From SKHV01 sp963678565 (GTDB lineage: Bacteria; Bacteroidota; Bacteroidia; Bacteroidales; Prolixibacteraceae), in the NCBI GenBank assembly GCA_963678565.1, contig OY782875.1, positions 1,736,001 to 1,800,000 on the forward strand: a stretch of DNA of 64,000 bases, in the 5' to 3' direction. A model generated the notes under the pieces. That model did no database searches and had not been told where the DNA came from. It worked only from the letters and a program-made list of their open reading frames with translations. The translations under genes were made by a program, and so were the position numbers. Within the stretch, counting starts at the first letter, position 1; every line of letters starts with the position of its first letter. Shown here one piece after another: positions 27,424 through 34,593 of the stretch.

Positions 27424-27990
27424 ATGAAAAATCTACTAAGTTCTTTAAGTATCGCAATGATTGTCTTTCTACTCCCAATTGTTTTTGTTTTTGGATGTAG
27501 TAAGGAAAATGAAGCTGATTGTTGTTCGTCAGGATTTAAAGTTCTTTTTCAATACGAGTATGTGAACTATGCATGGGGATTTACTCATCAAGGATGGTTT
27601 TTGGATTCAGAAGGAAATGTAAAAAACTACAGTTTACCCGAAAATTGGAAAAATGGAGATGACGACGGCTATATTTCTGAAGATGTTTTGTTGTGGAATT
27701 ACAATCAATGTGATACAGTATTGTTAAAGGTTGACCTGAATGTGCTGGCTCAAAAGCAATCAATGATTGTTGAAACGTTGGAGGGGGCGCTCTCAGAGAT
27801 TGATTGCATGGGAGCCGATATGGGAAGTTATAGTTATTATGCTTTTTACTGGGATCAACATAAGGACAAATATAAAAGACAGTTATTATCAACAAGTGGT
27901 GATTGTAGCCAAAGTAATATATCGACAGCTGCTAAAACACTGACTACTTACCTCAAAAGTATTTCTGAAGATCTAATGAATGACAAGTAA
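27424..27990 (+). CDS. Hypothetical lipoprotein
   Basis: A 188-residue exported lipoprotein with a hydrophobic signal and lipobox FVFGC (Cys25), followed by CCSS at residues 34-37. The mature part is acidic and rich in Trp and Tyr, with four further cysteines that could form disulfides. I recognise no family. It stands alone between two promoters. Confidence 0.65.
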   Translation: MKNLLSSLSIAMIVFLLPIVFVFGCSKENEADCCSSGFKVLFQYEYVNYAWGFTHQGWFLDSEGNVKNYSLPENWKNGDDDGYISEDVLLWNYNQCDTVLLKVDLNVLAQKQSMIVETLEGALSEIDCMGADMGSYSYYAFYWDQHKDKYKRQLLSTSGDCSQSNISTAAKTLTTYLKSISEDLMNDK

Positions 27991-28213
27991 TCCTTGTATT
28001 AGATCACTTTCAAAATTTCATCACCGATAAAAAACCTTGATAAGATGTTTACATTAATTGGTGAAGGTAGAATGCATTTAAATTACTCGAAAATATACCT
28101 TATAGATATAGTTATTTTAAAAAAGTGCATATAAATTGTAATTTACACCTTTAGAGAATTACTAATGTTTTAAATTATAATAATTCACACTTAATCTAAC
28201 TTAAACCTATATT

Positions 28214-28375
28214 ATGAATCCTATGCAATTTGCACCTTTATTTGGCCTTGTTTATATTATTATTGCTATAGTTCCTATAGTATTAATTCTCATTGCTATT
28301 TTTCGTTTCTTAGACATTAAAAGAGAGCAAAACGACTTGCTTCGCGAAATAATTAAAAGATTAGATGTTAAGTAA
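28214..28375 (+). CDS. Small single-pass membrane protein (53 residues)
   Basis: The ATG at 28214 opens a 53-codon frame with one strong membrane segment (LVYIIIAIVPIVLILIAIFRF, about residues 12-32) and a charged helical tail DIKREQNDLLREIIKRLDVK. The N-out/C-in layout with a short amphipathic tail is usual for small Bacteroidota membrane proteins of unknown role. It lies 30 bases before the next plus-strand gene and may be cotranscribed. Confidence 0.68.
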   Translation: MNPMQFAPLFGLVYIIIAIVPIVLILIAIFRFLDIKREQNDLLREIIKRLDVK

Positions 28376-28405
28376 ACTCTATCGCTTTTTTAATAGTAAC
28401 TTAAT

Positions 28406-29053
28406 ATGAAAACTATACTATTTGTATTTCTATTTGTTAGCTGTACGAAAGTTCTTTTTAGTCAAGAAATGGCAGTGACAGAGAGAGGTGATACGGTTTT
28501 ATTGTATTCGACAGGCGAATGGGTTTATCTCGATAACTTTTTGCATACGAAAGATGAGCATTTCGATATTGAATTCAATGAAGATGCTTTTCAAACGCCA
28601 AAAGATTCAAAACGAGTTGTTAAAGGCTTTAATAATGCTTATTCTATAGCATATAACGATAAATTATGGTCTCGAATTCCTGCCGGGCAATTAAATCCCG
28701 AAGCTGATATTGCTTTCAAACTCATGAAAGGAGATATTTACTCTATGGTGATTTATGAAGAATTGCAAATTGAAATTGAAAGTTTGTATGAAATTGCCTA
28801 TAACAATGCCGCAGGTATGATGTCTGACTTTAAAATGATCGATAAGGATTATCGGGTTGTGAATAGTGATACTCTTATTTGGATGAGAATGGATGGTACT
28901 ACTCAAGGCATGAAGATTGCCTATTTGTCCTATTATCTATCAAATGAAAATGGTTCAGTACAGTTTCATACCTTTACGGGGCAAAACCTTGTTGATAAAT
29001 ACGAAACTAAAATTTTTGATCTGTTGAATGGCATTAAAATGAATGATAACTAA
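28406..29053 (+). CDS. Exported protein of unknown function
   Basis: A 215-residue protein with a short signal peptide ending near VLFSQ. The body opens with AVTERGDTVLLYSTGEWVYLD, a motif found at the start of several uncharacterised Bacteroidota envelope proteins. It then alternates strands and short helices. No catalytic motif is seen. Its 3' end overlaps or nearly meets the next gene, which suggests an operon with the two small membrane proteins around it. Confidence 0.65.
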   Translation: MKTILFVFLFVSCTKVLFSQEMAVTERGDTVLLYSTGEWVYLDNFLHTKDEHFDIEFNEDAFQTPKDSKRVVKGFNNAYSIAYNDKLWSRIPAGQLNPEADIAFKLMKGDIYSMVIYEELQIEIESLYEIAYNNAAGMMSDFKMIDKDYRVVNSDTLIWMRMDGTTQGMKIAYLSYYLSNENGSVQFHTFTGQNLVDKYETKIFDLLNGIKMNDN

Positions 29054-29057
29054 TATT

Positions 29058-29378
29058 ATGGGTGGCGGCGGATTTATGCAAGACATGGTGAACACGATGA
29101 AAAATAATGCACGTCCCAAACGAGATTATTTTCATCGTTTCAAGAATAAAACTGGTTACAAAACGGAACCAAGAGCGGCAAGTTTGTCTGAGGATGAAGC
29201 AGAGCGTATAAAGCATCAAATTAAAAAGAAACAGCTTGCAGTAAATAAAAAGATTTTGAAACGCAATGTGGTGATTTGGATTGTTATGTTCTTGATATTG
29301 ATTCTTTCAATTGTGTTTTTCTCTAATTTTGAATTCGAAACGGTTTTACCTGACTTATACAACAAGGTTTTTAACTAA
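29058..29378 (+). CDS. Small membrane protein with C-terminal anchor
   Basis: A 106-residue protein from the ATG at 29058 (MGGGGFMQDM); an in-frame ATG at 29043 overlaps the preceding gene by 11 bases and is the alternative. The N-terminal two-thirds are basic and probably helical (DEAERIKHQIKKKQ). A transmembrane helix follows at about residues 71-91 (VVIWIVMFLILILSIVFF). I do not recognise the family. Confidence 0.62.
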   Translation: MGGGGFMQDMVNTMKNNARPKRDYFHRFKNKTGYKTEPRAASLSEDEAERIKHQIKKKQLAVNKKILKRNVVIWIVMFLILILSIVFFSNFEFETVLPDLYNKVFN

Positions 29379-29496
29379 AAGTATAATCTCTTTTAAGATA
29401 AAACCTTAACTTAATGTGATATTTCAATACAATATTATCAGTTTATAATATGCAAGGTTGAACTTTTAAAAAGCAGATGAGTTATTTGTGTAAGTT

Positions 29497-30162
29497 ATGA
29501 CAGATAGGGTACACAATGTAATTATTGCAGATTCACAATTCTTAACCGCTCAGGCATTGAAACGCCTATTCGAAAAGCATCCGGGGGTTGAGGTTTCATC
29601 ATTGGTAAGTAATTATACCGAGTTATCAGCTACATTAAAATCTGTAAAAGTTGATATACTCGTTACCGATCATTTTTTATTCAATTATGAGAATACTGAT
29701 CAGCTCATTAAGTTAAAAGAAACTTATCCCGAATTAACTTTAGTGTTGGTGAGTACAAAAATACTTAAAAGCGAAATCGCTAGCTTTAATAAAGCCGGAA
29801 TTCAAATTTTATTAACTAAAAATGCCGACGAAACAGAATTGCAAATTGCAATCTATTCAATGTTGAGTAATAAAAAATACTATTCTGAAGAGGTGTTGGA
29901 ATTAATGTTGAAAGTTGAAGAGCCATTGCGAGGTGTCGATTCAACCCTCGAATTATTAACTCAAACCGAAATTGAAGTTGTTAAACTAATTGCCGACGGA
30001 TTAACAACTAAAGAAATTGCAAATAAGAAATTCGTTAGTTTTCATACCATTAACACACACCGGAAAAATATCTTTCGAAAACTTGAGATCAAAAATACTT
30101 CTGAATTGGTCATTTTTGCCATTAAAAACGGATTGATAGATAATATAGAGTACCAAATTTAA
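29497..30162 (+). CDS. LuxR-type (NarL/FixJ-like) response regulator
   Basis: A 221-residue protein with an N-terminal receiver-like domain. The acidic pocket is seen as IIADSQ (about residue 11), the likely phospho-acceptor as LVTDHFL (Asp about 57), and the conserved Lys as LLTKNAD (about 108). The C-terminal LuxR helix-turn-helix reads LTQTEIEVVKLIADGLTTKE, then HTINTHRKNIFRKL. It is a close architectural paralogue of the regulator at 32179. No sensor kinase is adjacent, so the input is unknown. Confidence 0.87.
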   Translation: MTDRVHNVIIADSQFLTAQALKRLFEKHPGVEVSSLVSNYTELSATLKSVKVDILVTDHFLFNYENTDQLIKLKETYPELTLVLVSTKILKSEIASFNKAGIQILLTKNADETELQIAIYSMLSNKKYYSEEVLELMLKVEEPLRGVDSTLELLTQTEIEVVKLIADGLTTKEIANKKFVSFHTINTHRKNIFRKLEIKNTSELVIFAIKNGLIDNIEYQI

Positions 30163-30523
30163 TCCTATATTCTGTTTTAATTCTCAAATTAGTCATTGTA
30201 TTCTAAATAGCTCGTTCGAAGCGAAAAGTGCATGGCGAACCTCTAATTAGTGGGTATAATCGATTTATTATGTTACCTTTGTGCCGAAATTTAAGAAAAA
30301 GAAAAGCTCATATTATTCTTTCCTTTTGAAAAATTGGTGCGGATTAATCTATTTCTGAGTATACTATTCAACACTAAAAGAAATAGCACGTATCGTTGAA
30401 ACCTATCTTAGGACTGCAAAGAAGTAAACAAACTTTTAAAGTTAGAGCTTATAATTCACAGATACTACTATGCCTTGCAAAATGTTGAATTTTTGTGAGC
30501 ATAAAACATATAAAATTTATTGA
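30163..30523 (+). promoter_or_regulatory. Promoter and long leader of the cold-shock gene
   Basis: A 361-base region with a -7 element TACCTTTG at 30274-30281; the -33 box is weak. Transcription from there would give a leader of about 235 bases before the ATG at 30524, in the size range of thermosensing cold-shock mRNA leaders. The folding has not been computed, and no other gene is seen here. Confidence 0.45.
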
Positions 30524-30973
30524 ATGGCAAGATCAAAAGAGACATTTGGAAAGAAGGAAGTAAGAAACAAAAAAGCAAAGAAACGAAAAGAAAAAGAGTT
30601 GCGTAAACAACAACGCAACGATCAAGGTAAGAAGAGTTTTGACGACATGATTGCTTGGGTCGACGAAAATGGAATGATTACCGATACTCCGCCCGATGAG
30701 GATCAAAAGAAGTCGACTGTGAAAGCCGAGAATATCGAAATTTCGGTACCTAAAGCAGAATTTCGTGTGAATAATAAAATTAAAACAGGTCGATTGAAGA
30801 ATTTCGACGAAGACAAAGGTTTTGGTTTTATTATGGATGCTGATACACGAGATACTATTTTTGTGCATATCAACGATTTCGAGGATGAAATCCAAGTTGG
30901 AAATCGTGTGCAATACGAGACAGAAAAAGGACTAAAAGGAATGAAAGCTATCAAAGTTAAGCTTATCAAATAA
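30524..30973 (+). CDS. Cold-shock domain protein with basic N-terminal extension
   Basis: A 149-residue protein. Residues 1-35 are very basic (KKAKKRKEKELRKQQRN) and probably bind nucleic acid. After an acidic linker, the C-terminal cold-shock domain (about 85-149) carries RNP1 as KGFGFI and RNP2 as IFVHIND. It should bind single-stranded RNA or DNA. The layout, a basic tail plus one CSD, is common in Bacteroidota. The long leader upstream suggests post-transcriptional control. Confidence 0.88.
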   Translation: MARSKETFGKKEVRNKKAKKRKEKELRKQQRNDQGKKSFDDMIAWVDENGMITDTPPDEDQKKSTVKAENIEISVPKAEFRVNNKIKTGRLKNFDEDKGFGFIMDADTRDTIFVHINDFEDEIQVGNRVQYETEKGLKGMKAIKVKLIK

Positions 30974-31080
30974 TTTCTAGTCTGATTGAAATATGACGCA
31001 CATTGCTTGATAATATCTGAGCCATGTGCTTTTTTATGCGCTACCCTTTAATATTTTTGTTGTGTCTAGTTTAAATGAAA

Positions 31081-31116
31081 AATGGTGACCTCGAAAACGA
31101 GTGCCACCATTCTACT
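31081..31116 (-). terminator. Terminator after cysK
   Basis: On the minus strand, arms AATGGTGGCACTCG and CGAGGTCACCATT (imperfect) with a TTTT loop are followed by TTTTCATTT. It lies 24 bases past the cysK stop. Confidence 0.65.
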
Positions 31117-31139
31117 ATGACTAAAAACGATTTTATTAC

Positions 31140-32078
31140 TTATTCCTCAAATTGGAAAAGTGCAGTACTTAAGTAACGTTCGCCTGTATCGCAGGCAATC
31201 GTTACAATTTTTTTGCCTTTATTTTCCGGACGTTTTGCTAACTGAAGTGCTGCATAGATATTTGCTCCGGCTGAAATTCCTACTAATAATCCTTCGCTGC
31301 GAGCTACCTGACGACTAGTTTCAAAGGCAACTTCGTTTTCAACGGTAATTACTTCATCGTAAATTTCGGTATTTAAAATTCCAGGAACGAATCCGGCACC
31401 AATACCTTGAATTTTATGAGGACCAGGTTTTCCACCAGATAAAATTGGTGAGTCGCTTGGCTCAACTGCTACAATTTGAACATTTGGATTGTGCTTTTTC
31501 AAAACTTCTCCAACACCTGTAATTGTACCACCAGTACCAATTCCTGCAACAAAAATATCTACATCGCCATCAGTATCTTTTAGTATTTCCTGTGCAGTGG
31601 TTTTACGGTGTATTTCGGGGTTTGCAGGGTTGTTAAATTGTTGTGGAACAAATGAATTTGGAATGCTATCAGCAATTTCTTGTGCTTTCGCAATTGCACC
31701 TTTCATTCCTTGGCTACCCGGAGTTAAAACCAATTCAGCCCCTAGTGCTTTCATTAAGTTACGACGCTCAATGCTAAACGTTTCAGGTAGTGCAATGATT
31801 AATTTGTAACCTTTTGCAGCTGCAACAAACGAAAGTGCAATTCCGGTGTTTCCACTCGTAGGTTCAACGATTACAGAACCTTCTTTCAATTTGCCTTCTT
31901 TTTCGGCTGCTTCGATCATTGCAAAACCAATACGGTCTTTTACGCTACTAGCCGGATTAAAGTTCTCAAGTTTCGCGATGATAGTCGCATCTAATCCGTT
32001 TGCTTTATTGAAGTTTGATAACTCCAATAGAGGAGTATTTCCTATTAAATCTGTTAAATTCTTTGCAATTTTTGTCAT
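31140..32078 (-). CDS. cysK: Cysteine synthase A (O-acetylserine sulfhydrylase)
   Basis: The PLP enzyme that makes cysteine from O-acetylserine and sulfide, the last step of sulfur assimilation. At 312 residues it is the normal length. The PLP lysine lies in NPASSVKDRIG (about residue 43). The substrate loop PTSGNTGIALSF and the phosphate-binding GIGTGGTITGVG are also visible. Its promoter at 32105-32135 has a 16-bp TACC-N8-GGTA element upstream that is shared with cobA and cysJ. A terminator follows. Confidence 0.97.
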   Translation of the reverse strand: MTKIAKNLTDLIGNTPLLELSNFNKANGLDATIIAKLENFNPASSVKDRIGFAMIEAAEKEGKLKEGSVIVEPTSGNTGIALSFVAAAKGYKLIIALPETFSIERRNLMKALGAELVLTPGSQGMKGAIAKAQEIADSIPNSFVPQQFNNPANPEIHRKTTAQEILKDTDGDVDIFVAGIGTGGTITGVGEVLKKHNPNVQIVAVEPSDSPILSGGKPGPHKIQGIGAGFVPGILNTEIYDEVITVENEVAFETSRQVARSEGLLVGISAGANIYAALQLAKRPENKGKKIVTIACDTGERYLSTALFQFEE

Positions 32079-32104
32079 TTTGTCTTTTGTTTTATTTGAT
32101 AGTA

Positions 32105-32135
32105 CAAATTTGAAGTAATCTTTAGTTAGTTACAA
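32105..32135 (-). promoter_or_regulatory. Predicted cysK promoter
   Basis: On the minus strand, TTG (32133-32135) is followed after exactly 20 bases by CAAATTTG (32105-32112), close to the Bacteroidetes TTG-N19/20-TAnnTTTG form. The ATG lies 27 bases further on. Confidence 0.6.
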
Positions 32136-32157
32136 TCCCGCAAATAATGTATATGTG

Positions 32158-32173
32158 TACCACGTTTGTGGTA
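32158..32173. promoter_or_regulatory. Putative sulfur-regulon operator at cysK
   Basis: The palindrome TACCACGTTTGTGGTA has six-base perfect arms and ends 22 bases upstream of the cysK -33 box. The same TACC-N8-GGTA frame recurs at cobA (34444) and cysJ (38286) at nearly the same distance. Confidence 0.6.
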
Positions 32174-32178
32174 TATTT

Positions 32179-32856
32179 TTAAATGTAGTATTCAACTTGA
32201 TTGATCCAACCCATTTTTAATGCTGTTGTTATAAGGTCTGAACTATTATTGATGTTCAGTTTTTTGAATATATTCTTTCGATGCGTGTTTACAGTGTGTG
32301 GACTTATCTTTCGATGATTTGCAATGGCTTTAGTCGTTAAGCCGGAAGCAATATTTTGAACAATCGATATTTCAGTTGGAGTTAGATGTTTGTCAATTAA
32401 ACTGTCCGACTTAAAAGTGTCAACCATCAATTTTATAATTCCTGGTGAATAATATTTTTGATTTGTTATGGCCGACTGAACTGCTTTTAGTAAGTCACTT
32501 TCATTGATCGCTTTCAATGCAACTTGTTGTAGGTTATTTTTCTTAATCGGAATCAAATCAGATCGAGAAATCTGTTGCGTTAAGATAAGATGTTTAAGCG
32601 ATTGGTTTGATTTAAAAAGTTGAATAAACAAATTCAAATCGCCATCGGTAATATTTTGATAGTCGAAAATCACCAACGTATTCTGGTATTGATGAATTAA
32701 TTCACTCAAATCTTTAAAGTTATTAACCGTTTCAATTATCTGATAGCCATTTTCGCGTAAGATGAATTCAACAGAATCGGTGATCAGAAATTGCTGATCA
32801 ACCAAGATAACTGGTGTTTTACTAAATGACTTGTTATTTGAATTTGTTCGGGTCAT
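32179..32856 (-). CDS. LuxR-type regulator in the sulfur cluster
   Basis: A 225-residue paralogue of the regulator at 29497. The receiver-like N-terminus keeps one aspartate near the start (ILVDQQF) and an aspartate at the acceptor position (LVIFDYQ), but the conserved lysine after beta-5 is not evident, so phosphorylation is doubtful. The C-terminal helix-turn-helix is intact: LTPTEISIVQNIASGLTTKA, then HTVNTHRKNIFKKL. It is the last gene after cobA and the CysN-like gene. A GTG at 32862 overlaps the preceding stop (TAGTG) and is the alternative start. It is a candidate binder of the TACC-N8-GGTA elements; LuxR/NarL domains favour TACC-like half-sites. Confidence 0.8.
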   Translation of the reverse strand: MTRTNSNNKSFSKTPVILVDQQFLITDSVEFILRENGYQIIETVNNFKDLSELIHQYQNTLVIFDYQNITDGDLNLFIQLFKSNQSLKHLILTQQISRSDLIPIKKNNLQQVALKAINESDLLKAVQSAITNQKYYSPGIIKLMVDTFKSDSLIDKHLTPTEISIVQNIASGLTTKAIANHRKISPHTVNTHRKNIFKKLNINNSSDLITTALKMGWINQVEYYI

Positions 32857-32861
32857 TCGCA

Positions 32862-33542
32862 CTATATGTTGTAAGAGTATACTTCAGGCAAGCGTTCCAC
32901 TGCTCCAATACCTATCGTTTTTCCATTGAAGCGATCTAACACGATTACGCCGCCTGTTAAGGGATTTTCAACATATGAATCGAATTTTAGTGGCTTTTCT
33001 GTTTTGATGTTCACCAAAATTTCATCTCCATTTTCTTTCTTCTGTTTTATTTCGGCCAATACTTCATCGTTGGTTTGACGAATAATATAGGTTTTGTCCA
33101 ATTCTGCAGGTTCTGAGCTTAGCCACGATAATCGGAGGGTAAATTGTGAACTGTAAGTAGGGTAGGGTTGATTGATTTTTACAATCATATCTCCATCGGT
33201 TAGCTTCAGATCACCTTCTATTTGTAATTCGATATTGGCCGGAGCCGAAACTGCTTCAAGTGATTTTCCACTACTTAAAATATTCGCAATTATCGAAGGA
33301 CGATTTGATGGGAGCAACAAAACTCCATCGTTTTTGTGCAGTGTGCCAGCAAGCAAAGTGCCTTTAAAAAATATTTTGCCTCCTTCGTTTGAAATTGATT
33401 CTCCAGTTTCTTTAATACGAATAAATCGGGCTGGTCTTGATGATAATTCAGGCGAAATTAATTCCTGAGGCAATTCTCGCGAGCTATTCTCAAGCCAGGA
33501 TCTAATTTGATTGTAATTTATATTTTGTATTTGATTATTCAT
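32862..33542 (-). CDS. CysN-like protein lacking the GTPase domain
   Basis: A 226-residue protein that matches only domains II and III of sulfate adenylyltransferase subunit 1 (CysN), the part after its EF-Tu-like G domain. Residues about 36-118 follow the CysN domain II pattern (FKGTLLAGTLHKNDGVLLLPSN, then DLKLTDGDMIV). Residues about 125-222 follow domain III (LRLSWLSSEPAELDKTYIIR, then YVENPLTGGVIVLDRFNGK). No Walker A, DxxG or NKxD motif exists anywhere in it, so it cannot hydrolyse GTP. It lies between cobA and a LuxR-type regulator in a sulfite-reduction cluster. Its function is unknown; a regulatory or scaffold role is guesswork. Confidence 0.72.
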   Translation of the reverse strand: MNNQIQNINYNQIRSWLENSSRELPQELISPELSSRPARFIRIKETGESISNEGGKIFFKGTLLAGTLHKNDGVLLLPSNRPSIIANILSSGKSLEAVSAPANIELQIEGDLKLTDGDMIVKINQPYPTYSSQFTLRLSWLSSEPAELDKTYIIRQTNDEVLAEIKQKKENGDEILVNIKTEKPLKFDSYVENPLTGGVIVLDRFNGKTIGIGAVERLPEVYSYNI

Positions 33543-33564
33543 TTTGTTGATTGTTAAGTTGTTT

Positions 33565-34314
33565 CTAAGCAGAAAATTCTTGTTGCAAAATATTCTCTGT
33601 TAGTTGGTGATTTGCACCATTGTTCCGATATAACTTTACTACTTCTCCAACAATAATAATAACTGGAGTTGGATAGATTTCTTTACCAACAGCCAGATCA
33701 CCAAGAGTTGAAATATATTCTTTTTGATCGGGCATTGAAACATTGTAGATTAATGCTACCGGTGTATTACTCGCTTTCCCTGCATCGATTGCATGTTTTG
33801 CCAGTTTATGTATGGTGGCACCGCCCATGTATATTACAACTGTTTCGGTATCGGGCATTATAATTTCTTCGTTATGTCCGGTAATGAATGATACCGAACG
33901 TGAAAGCCCACGGTGTGTTAATGGTATTTTAGTACAAGCCGACAAACCAATACCAGCAGAAATTCCTGGTATCACTTTCACTTCAATCCCATTATCCTCC
34001 AAATAGTGTACTTCTTCACCACCATGTGCAAAGATCATCGGATCGCCACCTTTTAAACGAACAACCGATTTCCCTTCGTTAGCCGCCGTTAATAACAGCC
34101 AATGAATATTCGATTGCTTGCAACTATGACGATGTCTGCGTTTTCCAACATAAATTTTTTCAGCCTCGAATTGCTGTATATAGTTTTGGTCGATTAGGTT
34201 GTCATAAAAAATTACATCGGCCTGTTCTAATGCTTTTAAACCTCCAACCGTTAATAGGTCGGGATTGCCGGGGCCAAAGCCAACCAGTGTTACTTTTCCT
34301 TTTTTATTTTTCAT
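33565..34314 (-). CDS. cobA: Uroporphyrinogen-III C-methyltransferase (SUMT)
   Basis: Makes precorrin-2 from uroporphyrinogen III using two SAM, the entry to sirohaem, which the adjacent sulfite reductase needs. At 249 residues it is of normal length. Motifs include VTLVGFGPGNPDLLTV, VVRLKGGDPMIFAHGGEE and IPGISAGIG, then PLTHRGLS. The dehydrogenase step is probably supplied by the CysG-type proteins at 49965 and 50640. It begins 22 bases upstream of the CysN-like gene, in the same operon, and has its own promoter at 34390-34420. Confidence 0.95.
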   Translation of the reverse strand: MKNKKGKVTLVGFGPGNPDLLTVGGLKALEQADVIFYDNLIDQNYIQQFEAEKIYVGKRRHRHSCKQSNIHWLLLTAANEGKSVVRLKGGDPMIFAHGGEEVHYLEDNGIEVKVIPGISAGIGLSACTKIPLTHRGLSRSVSFITGHNEEIIMPDTETVVIYMGGATIHKLAKHAIDAGKASNTPVALIYNVSMPDQKEYISTLGDLAVGKEIYPTPVIIIVGEVVKLYRNNGANHQLTENILQQEFSA

Positions 34315-34389
34315 AGGTGTGAAGATTCTGTTCTTTAATAATTATGAATTATTACTGAAAGCAATTTGCCTCGGTAGTAATTGATAATA

Positions 34390-34420
34390 CAAAGTAATGA
34401 GGTTTTTAAAGCTGATTCAA
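34390..34420 (-). promoter_or_regulatory. Predicted cobA promoter
   Basis: On the minus strand, TTG (34418-34420) and TTACTTTG (34390-34397) are 20 bases apart, one mismatch from the TAnnTTTG form. It lies downstream of the cysI terminator and so would give the cobA unit its own transcript. Confidence 0.55.
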
Positions 34421-34459
34421 TCCCACACTTGGGGTAAATCATCTACCATTTATAGGGTA
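34421..34459. promoter_or_regulatory. Two putative operator copies at cobA
   Basis: The copy TACCATTTATAGGGTA (34444-34459) ends 23 bases upstream of the cobA -33 box. A weaker one, TCCCACACTTGGGGTA (34421-34436), directly abuts the box. Both share the T(A/C)CC-N8-GGTA frame of the cysK and cysJ elements. Confidence 0.55.
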
Positions 34460-34491
34460 TGCCTTTAAATCTATATTTGGATTGAATTATT

Positions 34492-34532
34492 AAAAAAAAT
34501 CAAAGAACCTGATAATGCAAGTTCCTTGATTT
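34492..34532 (-). terminator. Terminator after cysI
   Basis: On the minus strand, arms AATCAAGGAACTTG and CAGGTTCTTTGATT (imperfect, 6-base loop) are followed by seven T residues. It lies about 60 bases past the cysI stop and separates cysJI from the cobA unit. Confidence 0.75.
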
Positions 34533-34593
34533 GATCCCTAAAAATTTAAAAAAAATATTATTGCGTTTATTATCTGTTTTTAGCTTCCTTTTT

